Of a DNA stretch of 64,000 nucleotides, positions 46,866 through 56,285 are shown one piece after another (position 1 is the stretch's first letter; each line of letters starts with the position of its first letter). Position numbers and translations under genes: made by a program. This stretch comes from Scedosporium boydii (lineage: Eukaryota > Ascomycota > Sordariomycetes > Microascales > Microascaceae), in the NCBI GenBank assembly GCA_002221725.1, contig NJFT01000004.1, forward strand, positions 372,001 through 436,000. Reading direction: 5' to 3'. Under the pieces are notes generated by a model. It was given only the letters and a program-made list of their open reading frames with translations. It was not told where the DNA came from and ran no database searches.

Positions 46866-47354
46866 TGTCACGACCTAGCTGCAACTTAGGCCGCAGAAAG
46901 GGCAGTGAGAAGCAGTAGAACTAGGAGAAATCTCTAAAGCTAGCAGCGCGGAGATTAGAAAGTCATATGATAATCCACGTGGGCGCTTCTAAGAAAAGCG
47001 ACGACGCGCTCGTCTAAAAAACAATCGATCAGGCGCTCGAGAAGCGACCGACCGATCGCATATAGAACGATCGATCACTCAATCACTGGGCGAGTAGGTA
47101 CTGAAGATGGATAGAGGAATGATCTATATAAACTATGATGGTTTCCTATATCTAGTATGTCCCTCTAGACTCTTTAGTAGTCAATACAAGGCACAACTAC
47201 ACCCTACACTTATATATATACTTCTTAACTATATTATTATAAATACTACTTAACTACCTCTCTTACTTTAGAATAGGCGCCCTTTGACCCTATACTAGCT
47301 ATACCTACCTAATATCTATTAATCAACTAGTCCTCTAGTATTAGGATTGTAATA
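46866..47354 (+). repeat. Second A-type LTR, partly unmutated
   Basis: 489 bases, TGTCACGACCTAGCTGC...TAGGATTGTAATA. The middle (46940-47110) keeps CG-rich sequence (GAAGCGACCGACCGATCGCA). Longer than the neighbouring LTR by about 50 bases and clearly a different subfamily copy. Confidence 0.85.
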
Positions 47355-48199
47355 TAGTAATTTATATTATTTTTAATTAGAAAAGTATTTTATTTAAAAA
47401 GTATTTTTTATTTAAAAAATATTTTTAATTAGAAAAGTATTTTTAGTTAAAAAAGTATTTTTAATTAAAAAAGAAAAAATATTTTTAATTAGGAGAATAT
47501 TTTTAATTAGAAAGCTATTTTTAATTAAAAAAATACTTTTAATTAAAACTAGGTCTAGATCTTTAGAAAAGTATTTTATAGCTAGCTTATTAACTAAAGT
47601 TTATAAATTAAATTATTTTTTTTACTAATAAGTAAATTAATAATTTATCTAAGTTTTATTTTATTTAAAATTTAATATTATATTATTAAAATATTAATTT
47701 AATTTATACTTTACTAACTTCTTTTTTTTTTAAATATTATTATAATTTAAAATTATAAAATAATTTTAGATAATAAAAAATAATTTTTATATTAACTAAT
47801 ATTAATAAATATATTATTTTATTATTTAAAATATTAAGTAGATAAAAGTAACTTATATAAATAAAATATTAAAATAAGTAACTTTATTTTTCTTTATTTT
47901 TAAAAATATTCTATTTACTATAAAAGATTAATTATAAATAAAGATTATTAAAAGTAATTTTATTAAAAAAACTTTAATATAAATATATTTTATTTACTAA
48001 AATATTAATAAAAAATTATAGATTTTTAAGATTTTTTTTAATTAAACTATAAAATTATTTTTTATTTTTATACTTTACTAAAATTATTATATTTTTCTTC
48101 TACTTCTTCTTTTTAATATATTACTATTAGCTAAGATTAAAAATTAAATATTATACTAAATTATAATAATTATAAAAATAAAGATAGATAGAAGAGCTA
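47355..48199. other. Extremely AT-rich DNA with a short tandem array
   Basis: No genes. 47370-47560 holds about nine loosely conserved units of roughly 21 bases (ATTTTTAATTAGAAAAGT). The remainder is A/T-homopolymer-rich and differs from the RIP texture of transposons in having few C or G at all. Confidence 0.6.
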
Positions 48200-49090
48200 T
48201 TTTTAACACAAGTAAACCAGTATCCAGATAGCACAGCATAAGACAACTAAACTATCGCGCTGTTCGACGGTGCCTCTAGCAATTAGGAACTAAAATGTCC
48301 TTCTGGGCTGTGCAAGGGACTCTGCTGTGCAGGTATACGGTTTCTTCGATGAAGCAGGTAGATTCTGTAATAGAATACCTAGAAGTGGCTGGTTCCGCCG
48401 CGATTGAGAGGGTTCTTAAGTGAATGTAAGGGGCAGTTCCAGCCATGTGGCGCTGGAACTGACGGATCTTTTGGTCTATTGGGCTAATTGTCACCCCTTG
48501 CAATTATCTTACAGATTCCATCTCAAGGAAGAAGCAGATGGCATAACACCGGATATGTGCCCTTACACGACCTTCATTCCTATTCCTCACGATCAAGTTA
48601 CATATCGACAGGCGTTTCAACATATATCACGTCGACAGGTCCAGGATGAAGTTCGCCAGCAATTAATCACAAGACTAGGAACACATTCGCGTGACAGAGA
48701 GATTTAGTGTGGGGCATCATCACGAGAATATGATCGAACACAATATAGATATGTCCTCTTATAGTAATTTTGACTTTATAGGACGCTGTTTGCAGTGGCA
48801 TCTTCTGGCCTCCCATGTTATTTTCGTAGGTGAGAAGGTATAGTAACTGCTCCCCATATCTGAGCATTCTCCACGGGTCTTGGAGATTATTAGACTACAT
48901 TACAACCAAGCCCCTGCTTACTGAAGCGAGCTGAAGAGGGAGCTCGAGGACCATTCTAAGTAGTGTAACGCTACCTCAGAGACATGATTCTAAAAGTAGA
49001 GTAAAGATCAATTGGCGATACTGCTACGGCTCTACTCTATTATACTAAAATATATTCACTGAGCTCGACCTTGATACCGTGCTACTCGTT
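48200..49090. other. Coding-like fragment, unresolved
   Basis: Normal-GC DNA with overlapping short frames on both strands: plus 48420-48707, and minus 48276-48503 and 48667-48867. The minus frames (ISPIDQKIRQFQRHMAGTA; DPWRMLRYGEQLLYLLTYEN) look most protein-like, but they are separate frames with no clean splice sites joining them. No domain recognised. Probably a gene fragment on the minus strand, same direction as the intact gene upstream of it. Confidence 0.3.
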
Positions 49091-49156
49091 CATTTTTGTA
49101 AGAGTGCGGCGTTGATTACATCCTTCCTCTCCTCTCTTGCAACTGAGTAATCTCGA

Positions 49157-50092
49157 CTATTCCCCTCCAGGCCCCAACTCTGAAGATCGATTCTCGCGGC
49201 GACTCCTGCGGAACTCATTTTGCCATGACACCGGATCCGCATGCCAGTACAGCACCGTCTTCCACTCCATCTTATCCTCAATTAACTCACCACTCCACTT
49301 GACGGATTCTGGCAGCGCTGGGCGCTCGAACCACTTCCCTGCTACAAAGGAGACGAGCATCCGCGCCCAGGGTGGGTACGGCTTTTCATCAGCAGCCTGG
49401 TATGATAGCTTCAGGAGAGGCTTGCCATCCTCGCGCGCCTGCATTGTTTCGAGGTCGAGCACCCAGAGCCATACACTGTTACCGCCGGCTACCCTATACG
49501 CTTCTAATGTATCCTCAGGTGCTGTAAGTGGAGGTTCTTTAGGTAGCGTCAAGAGGGTGTCAAGGGACTTGTCGTCGATGATTAGGCACTTAGTATTCCG
49601 TACAAGCTGAAGCTTTTCGCGTATGAGTAGTCTGGTCATTTCGGGTTTCCCATGCGCAGCTACTGAGGCGATAAATGCGCGGCCAACAGGAGAGAAATCC
49701 TCAGCGCCATTAGGCACGTCAAGACCAGCCACAACAGCCTCGCGGTCTGGATAGTCTTCTATGATCTCATTCCAGAACCGGTCAGCTACGATATGCCCCG
49801 CCGTGTTGGTATCCCGGATGCCGAGGGCCTTTTTAGTATAGAGAAAGTACCAGCGGACTATGGCTTCAAAGCGGCGGAGACCCTCAGCAAAACGGGCATC
49901 GGCTTCGGGGTCTTGTCCAGCAACAGCCTTAGTTGCACGGTAGATAGTAAATCCCCAACAGTAGGGTACATGCGTAGCGTCTGGAGTGGTATATTGGGCG
50001 AGAAACCATAAGCGCCCGTAGCCAGGAGATTGTGGGTCGTAGTCAAAATATTTGGGCCGCTCGAAATTAGGTGGCGCCTGGTTAGCAGACAT
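49157..50092 (-). CDS. Intact uncharacterised fungal protein, about 311 residues
   Basis: Start chosen at 50092 (MSANQAPPNFERPKYFDYDP); the frame extends 29 codons further (to 50179), but that part looks like leader sequence. No stop, no frameshift, GC-rich, no RIP. Visible segments: PGYGRLWFLAQYTTPDATHV, YCWGFTIYRA, RFEAIVRWYF, RNTKCLIIDDKSLDTLL, VWLWVLDLE, YPPWARMLVSFVAGKWFERP. The pattern (GxTIYRT-like strand, xxCLxIDxxSL, then an aromatic-rich segment) resembles a large family of fungal hypothetical proteins often found in accessory regions; function unknown. No signal peptide, no membrane segment. The only intact gene inside B4. Confidence 0.75.
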   Translation of the reverse strand: MSANQAPPNFERPKYFDYDPQSPGYGRLWFLAQYTTPDATHVPYCWGFTIYRATKAVAGQDPEADARFAEGLRRFEAIVRWYFLYTKKALGIRDTNTAGHIVADRFWNEIIEDYPDREAVVAGLDVPNGAEDFSPVGRAFIASVAAHGKPEMTRLLIREKLQLVRNTKCLIIDDKSLDTLLTLPKEPPLTAPEDTLEAYRVAGGNSVWLWVLDLETMQAREDGKPLLKLSYQAADEKPYPPWARMLVSFVAGKWFERPALPESVKWSGELIEDKMEWKTVLYWHADPVSWQNEFRRSRRENRSSELGPGGE

Positions 50093-50273
50093 TGTGTAAG
50101 AGACGTTTCGATTAACGTTATGTGTATGTTGAATTGGCAATAGTAAAGAGGATAAAGGACGAATATTGGACGAGTGCAATAGCTACTTTCAAGGAGGGAA
50201 AGCTCAATTGATGTCTTGATAAACTCGAGAAGGAGGAGTAAAATTTTTTTTCCTTGGCCAGACGGGGATATAT
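50093..50273 (-). promoter_or_regulatory. Promoter region of the intact gene, truncated by the LTR
   Basis: CCAAT on the minus strand at 50165-50169. Only about 180 bases separate the start codon from the B4 LTR, so any longer promoter was lost or is supplied by the LTR. The direct repeat ACGGGGA lies at 50262-50268. Confidence 0.45.
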
Positions 50274-50723
50274 ATACATATTTCTAATATTAGAGAACTA
50301 GTTGATTAATAGATATTAAGTAGGTATAATAAGTATTAGGGTTATAAAAGCTTATTAGTAGTAAATAAAGTAATTAAGTAGTATTTATAATAATATAGTA
50401 GAAGTATATATATAAGTATAAATTATAGTTATATTTATATTAACTACTAGAGAGTCTTAAAAGATAAACTAGATATATAGTAGAACCTGTAGTTTATATA
50501 GCTGTTTTTTTTCTAAGTTTTCTAAGGTGATTAGGGTTGTCTATCTAGTAATCGGAAGTGATTACTAGATGATTATAGTGATTGCGGCTGCGATTGCTAC
50601 TAATTATTAATCTTCTCCTCTGATCGTTTTCCTGGGCGCCGGGCACATGTCGCCGGCCGCCTACGCTTTTTATTCTGCCGCGCGTTACTGCTTCTGGGCC
50701 TATATAAAGGTCGGCCTGTAATA
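50274..50723 (-). repeat. B4 5' LTR, lightly mutated
   Basis: About 450 bases; the first few bases at the left edge no longer match (the alignment is certain from 50279). 50575-50720 keep CG sites (GATCGTTTTCCTGGGCGCCG, CGCGCGTTACTG) where the 3' LTR lost many. Followed by CCTAT (50724-50728). The normal primer-binding-site side (left) is replaced by foreign DNA. Confidence 0.85.
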
Positions 50724-51354
50724 CCTATCTTATAATTTAGAAATTAAAGATAGTAGATATTAGTTCTTTATTATAATATTATTTAGTTATTAATAATCTA
50801 TATATATTTATAGTCTTCTATTTTTCTTTAATATAAAAAGGATAAGGTATTTAGCTAGTAATATTAATAGTTAGATATATATTCTTTTTAATATTTTTAT
50901 AATATATTCTCTAAGTACTTAGAGCTATACTTTATTAAGATTATAAATAAATATAAACCTTAGTTATATACCTTCTTTTAAGAATATCTTATAGTTTTAC
51001 TAATTATATTCTAGTAGTCTAATTTTTAATTTTTTAGTAAATACTTTACTATATTTTTAATATTCTCTAAATATAAGCTATAGTAGTTTTTTTTATTATT
51101 AGTAGAATTTTAAAAGCTATAATAGTTTTTATTATATATATTTACTTATATTTTCTTTCTTTTAATAAGTAATTTAAATCTTTTATAGTAAGTACTTTAA
51201 AGTAGATTATTATTCTAAAAGCTCTTAGCTTATTTAAAAATAACTTTCTTAATTAATATTACTTAGTAGCTAAGTTATTTCTTAAGCCTTACTTAGCTTT
51301 ATTTTAAGTAAGCTAATTAGTTACTTAATTAATTTATAAGTATTACTATATTTT
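50724..51354 (-). pseudogene. B3 RT/protease region after B4
   Basis: Joins 29029 once B4 is removed. Matches A1 21160-21770 and B4 33361-33807. The short stretch 51341-51354 resembles the start of the C repeat that follows. Confidence 0.75.
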
Positions 51355-51944
51355 TATTATTATATTTAAGTAAAATAATATTATAAAAAAAAATTATAAA
51401 ATAAAAAGAAGTTATTCTAAAAACTAGTTCTTAAAAGAACTAAAATAAAGACCTAGAAGAACTAGAATAGAAACCCAGCCTCTAGAAGAACTAAAAGAAC
51501 TAGAATAGAAACCTCTAAAAGAACTAAAATAAAAACTTAGCTTCTAAAAGAACTAAAATAGAAACGTGGCTTTTAGAAGAACCGGAACAAGAAACTTAAA
51601 AATAACTTTCCGAGAACTAAGAAATAAAAATAAAAACATGATATATTCGATGACGTAAGTACTCGAACGATATATTTGATGACGTGTTCGAGTTCTAAGA
51701 TATCTGAGAAGTAATGAAGTTACTTTTCGATCTTTCTATAGGAAGAAATCGTCTATATATAGACCCGTTTCCTCCCCCTTTCCTTCTAGCTTTAGAAATA
51801 GAAAAAAAGGACTATATAGACACTATTCTAATTTAATTACTTCTTTATACTTTTATTTTCTCTTTCTTTTACTTCTTTCTTTTCTTAAGAAATTCTTAAT
51901 AGTAAAAAACTATCCTTCTTTTATTTCCTTTTATAACCTTAAGA
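51355..51944 (+). repeat. C-family repeat, forward arm of an inverted pair
   Basis: 590 bases, TATTATTATATTTAAG...CCTTAAGA, with six or so 29-base units (51425-51600) and the TATATATAGACCCG core (51750-51770). Confidence 0.85.
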
Positions 51945-51983
51945 CTTTACTATAAAAAATATATTATAACTAGTTAACTTATA

Positions 51984-52690
51984 TCTTAAGGTTATAAAAA
52001 AATAAAAGAAAAATAGTTTTTTACTATTAAAAATTTCTTAAGAAAAGAAAGAAGTAAAAGAAAGAAAAAATAAAAGTATAAAGAAGTAATTATATTAGAA
52101 TAGTATTTATATAGTCCTTATTTTTTATCTCTAAAGCTAGAAGGAAAGGGGGAGGAAATAAGTCTATATATAAATAATTTCTTTTTATAGAAAGATCAAA
52201 ATGTAACTTCGTTACTTCTTAGATGCCTCAGAGCTCGAACACGCTATCGAATACATCATTCGAGTACTTATATTATTAAATATATTATATTTTTATTTTT
52301 ATTTCTTAGTTCTTGGAAAGTTATATTTAAGTTTCTTGTTCTAGTTCTTCTAGCAGCTACGTTTTTATTTCAGTTCTTTTAAAGGTTAAGTTTCTATTTT
52401 AGTTTTTTTAGAGGCTAAATTTCTATTCTAATTCTTCTAGAGATTTCTATTCTAGTTCTTCTCGTTCTTATTCTAGTTTTTCTAGAGGCTGGATTTCTAT
52501 TTTAGTTCTTCTAGAGGTTTTTATTCTAGTTTTTCTAGTTCTTCTAAAGGCTGAGTTTCTATTCTAGTTCTTCTAGGCCTTTATTCTAATTTTTTTAAGA
52601 ACTAGTTTTTAAAATAACTTCTTTTTTATTTTATATCTTTTAATATTATAATATATTTTTATAATATTATTTTACTTAAATATAATAATA
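51984..52690 (-). repeat. C-family repeat, reverse arm of an inverted pair
   Basis: 707 bases, TCTTAAGGTTATAAA...CTTAAATATAATAATA, the longest C copy because of extra 29-base units (52330-52600). Only 39 bases separate it from the forward arm, so the pair forms a large inverted repeat. About 830 bases of B3 expected here by comparison with A1 are missing. Confidence 0.85.
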
Positions 52691-54791
52691 TTATACTTAA
52701 AAGTTAATAAGATCTAATATAATATCTCCTAGTTTCTTATTATAGTACTAGTTTAACTTTATATAAAGTATTTAGCTTCTACCTATATACTAAATAAAAA
52801 AAACTTATCTTTTTATAGCTTTTCTTTAGCTAGCTTATTATTTCTTTATAGATTATTTCTATTTTTCTTAGATTTTATCTTTAAGGTCTTAGGTACTAAA
52901 GAGGGTATCTAATCTTTAACTAATACCTTATTCTTCTCTTTTTTCTTACCTATTAAAGGCTTTTCTTTAATTTCTTATAGCTTTAATATACTTTTATATA
53001 CCTATATCTAGATTTTCTTTTTTATTTTCCTCTCAGCTTAATTAAAGTCTTCTAAGATACTTAAGTATATAAGTTAGAGGAGAGATTATCCTCCTAGTTT
53101 TTCTACTCTTTAAGTTACTTCTTAGTATACTTATATAATATCTAAGTTTTCTTCTAATAAGTATAAGTATTAATTAAAGGCTTCTTTCTTTAATTTTTCT
53201 TTAAGTCTTATAAATACTTATATTATTATAAAGATTTAAATATTTAGTAGTATTAATAGTAAACTTTTTAATAATATTTTTTATATAATAAGTTGCTTTA
53301 ATATAGTATTCTATATTTTTCTAATAATTGCTTTAGTTTTTTTAATTTATTATTAGATTTTAAAGAGGTAAGATACTTCCTCCTCTTTTATTATTCTAAA
53401 AGCTTAAGGCTTCTTAGGGTACTATCCTACTCCTTCTTTTTTACTATAGTAGATATTATAATTATTATTATAATATATAGTCTAAAAGAGAGTTTTATAA
53501 TTAATAATACTAGCTTTAAATTATTAAGTTTTTTTCTTAAATATAGATTTAAAACTAAACTTTTTCTTATTAGGTTTCTTATATCCTAGCTTTAGCTTAT
53601 ATCTTATTTAGTATTTTTTAATATAATATTTTATTTATCTATATTTATAATATTTTCTAATCTTAATCTCTAAAGTCTTAGGAATAGTATTTTTATTACT
53701 AGCCTCTAGCTCTATAGGTTCTAAGTAAGTCCTCTATAAGGTAATATTATTACTTTATTTATACTTAGTATTAGTAGTAACTTATAGCTTATAAGTCTTT
53801 ACTATAGTCTAGCCTTATTTTTATTATTATTATTTATATAAGTAGTTATTAATTTTTATAATACTTTTTATATACTCTATAAGTTATACTAGTTTTTTAA
53901 GCTTATAAAACTTATTTTTAACTTTCTTTTTAAGCTTATTATAAAAGTAGATTATAAGAAGTTTATCTTTCTAATTAAGGTATATAGTAATTTACTTAAA
54001 TTCTAAAGTATACTTAGTAATAAACTCTTTTTAATTTAACTCTTCTAATTATTAGATTATAGCTTACTATTTATTAAATTTACTAAAAGCTTCCTTAAGA
54101 GCTTTCTTAACCTCTTTATAATTCTTAAAGATTTTAATAATTTTAATTTTTTATATAATTTTATTATTTTTAAGATAGTTTTAAAAAGTAGGCTTAAATT
54201 ATATAAGTATATTATCTATAAGATATTAAGCTATAATAGTTTTCTTATTAGCTTTAGTTTAAAACTAGTTTTTATAATATTATAAATAGGTTTTTATCTA
54301 AGTTAAGAATTTTTATAACTTCTATTAATTTTCTTTATACTTCTTTAAAATAATAATCTTAAGTTTAATTATTATAGATATAGAAACTATAGGAGGTATA
54401 TTACTTTTATAAGCTAATATATTAATATTTAACTATTAGATTATTTATTTTAGTTAAGTAATTTATTACCTAATTTTTATTAGATTACTTATTTAATATT
54501 ATTAAAATACTAGTTAAATCCCTTATTCTTCTTATACTAATAGCTAGTAAACTTCTCTACTTTCTTTATTTTAGCTTACTACTTATCTATAATATTTTAA
54601 AGTTCTTTAAAAATAATAAAATTAATATTTTTATTATTACTAAAATCTTTACTAGCTTTTATAGTAAGTATAGTTACTTTCTTTATCTTAATTTTATTAT
54701 TTAACTTAGAAGGAGTCTTTTCTTTTACTAATATTATAATTTTTAAATATTAATATTATTTAATAAAATTACTAAATAGGAGTAGTTAATA
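52691..54791 (-). pseudogene. B3 gag remnant
   Basis: Aligns with A1 22600-24570 in order and direction. A zinc-knuckle position is near 53630-53660. The charged, Lys/Glu-rich segment precedes it on the low-coordinate side. Ends with the leader GGAGTAGTTAATA beside the LTR at 54792, matching A1 24560-24572. Confidence 0.7.
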
Positions 54792-55164
54792 TATTATATT
54801 TTTAATATTAGAAACTAGTTAATTAATTAGATATTAAGTAAGTATAGCTAGTATTAGAATTATAGGAGCTTATTAATAGTAAATAAAGTAATTAAATAAT
54901 ATTTATAATAATATAATAAAAGTATATATATAAGTATAAGTTATAGTTATTATTTATATTAACTATTAAAAAGTCTTAAAAAGTAAACTAGATATATAGT
55001 AAATTTTATAGTTTATATAAATATTCCCTTTCTAAGCTCTCCTAAAGTAATTAGAGCTATCTAATTAGTAATTAGAAGTAATTACTAGTTAATTAGAGTA
55101 ATTACAGAAGCAATTACTATTAATTATTAACTATATCCTCTAATTACTCCCTTTAGGTATCGGG
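54792..55164 (-). repeat. B3 5' LTR, left part (split by A2)
   Basis: 373 bases of a 453-base LTR; the rest lies at 62651-62730. The interruption is marked by TCGGG on both sides of A2. Confidence 0.85.
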
Positions 55165-55598
55165 TGTTACAATCCTAACACTTCGGGTTCCAGCTAATCA
55201 ATAGAATAGGTAAGTATTAAGATAGTAGGTGCTTATTTAAAGATAAGCAAAGTAGTTAAGTAGTATTTACAATAATAGATATTAAGAATATATATATAAG
55301 TATAAGGTATAGATATTACTTATATTAACTACTAAAGAGTCTAGAAGATAACTAGACTAGTAGGAGATATTATAGCTTTATATAGACACCTCTTCTATCT
55401 ATCTTTAGTATATAGGCGTTTCCTAAGTACCTACCTGATTGCTTTCCTAGTGATCGCCTAGTTATATCCCCTTTATGTAGCTGGTTACTTCTAGTATGTC
55501 TACCTAATTACACTACTAAGGAGCAACTACATGACCTAGTTCTAGTCCTGCTGTTCTTTACTACCCTGGGTAGCCTAAATCATAGCTAGGTTGTAATA
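55165..55598 (-). repeat. A2 3' LTR
   Basis: 434 bases, TGTTACAATCCTAACAC...GGTTGTAATA; canonical TG kept at the left end. More RIP-mutated than its partner at 62212-62645. Confidence 0.9.
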
Positions 55599-55689
55599 TG
55601 ATTTCCCCTCTCCCTGGGTCTTTGTCTCTAAAGACCTATTAGTTTTAATCTCCTTTTCTTTCTTAGTAAGTTTCTACTCTACTTTTCTT

Positions 55690-56285
55690 TTTATTATACT
55701 AACTTATATTTCTAAGTCTTATTCTCTAGTAGTTTTTTTAAGGTAAACTATAAGTGCTTAGCTTAGGTAGTAGATAATATCTTTTCTTATTAGTATCTTT
55801 TTAAGATATTAAAGTATATAGCTTACTTTAATTCTTATATTCCCTGTAAGTATATTGTCTAAGAGAGGTAGTCCTACTGTAATTACTATATCCTCTTTTA
55901 TTATATTAATTATAATACTAGGGGAATTATAGATTCTACTTATTAGTCTCCCTTCCTCTACTACTTCTTCTTTTCCTAACTAATATAGCTTTTAGTTATT
56001 TATCTAAAGTAAGAGTAGTCCTATATTATAAAGGAAGAGTAGGAGGTAGAGGTAGTACTTTAGGCTACTTTATCTTATATTGTAAAGATTTGTTAGGAAA
56101 AGGAGCTTTATAAGAAAAGGGTGCTAGAGGTTATTAGGTTAGGGATAGAGTAGGTGGCTGAGGAGGATGCTGTAGAGGGCGCCTCTATCTCTACCCCTGG
56201 CTTAGAGATTGATTGGAGTTTACTAATGGACCCTATATTGCTGGATCCCTTAGTTTTATTAGGTTTCTCTAGTAGTAGTCTATAA
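55690..56285 (+). pseudogene. Opposite-strand ORF in A2
   Basis: Same protein as in A1: an N-terminal Cys part (NSYIPCKYIV near 55832-55860, then SYCNYY), and a C-terminal frame reading EVEVVL, EKELYKKRVLEVIRLGIE, VAEEDAVEGASIST, LEIDWSLLMDPILLDP. The Trp of EIDWSLL is intact (TGG), confirming that the TAG in A1 and A3 at this place is a RIP change. One base is missing in the N-terminal part relative to A1. Confidence 0.55.

Larger units (their letters stand above)
33808..50273. other. Foreign 16.5-kb segment inside B4
   Basis: Mixed-GC DNA with gene-like content, intron-containing pseudogenes, one intact gene and a nested A3 element, between B4's protease/RT border and its 5' LTR. ACGGGGA occurs at both borders (33808-33814 and 50262-50268). 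No terminal inverted repeats, no recombinase and no helicase gene seen. Interpretation (captured DNA, DNA repair patch, or rearrangement between two B copies) is open. Confidence 0.6.
29030..50723 (-). mobile_element. B4: LTR-bounded insertion of 21.7 kb carrying non-element DNA
   Basis: Two 450-base LTRs in the same orientation (29030-29479 and about 50274-50723) with a perfect CCTAT duplication in the RT gene of B3. The low side holds a normal element end: purine tract, opposite-strand ORF, chromodomain, integrase, RNase H, RT, down to the RT/protease border at 33807. From there to the far LTR is 16.5 kb of foreign DNA; gag and the primer-binding site are missing. The insertion limits are well supported; how the foreign DNA got in is not. 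Confidence 0.8.

Noticed and set aside
49137..50046. Frames on plus (49137-49610, 49793-50011) and minus (49090-49281, 49858-50046) overlapping the intact gene
   Set aside because: Shadows of the 311-residue minus-strand gene; no family features of their own.
33808..50273. Starship or Helitron-type cargo element
   Set aside because: No tyrosine-recombinase (DUF3435) captain, no Rep/helicase, no characteristic ends seen; the segment is bounded by an LTR element instead.
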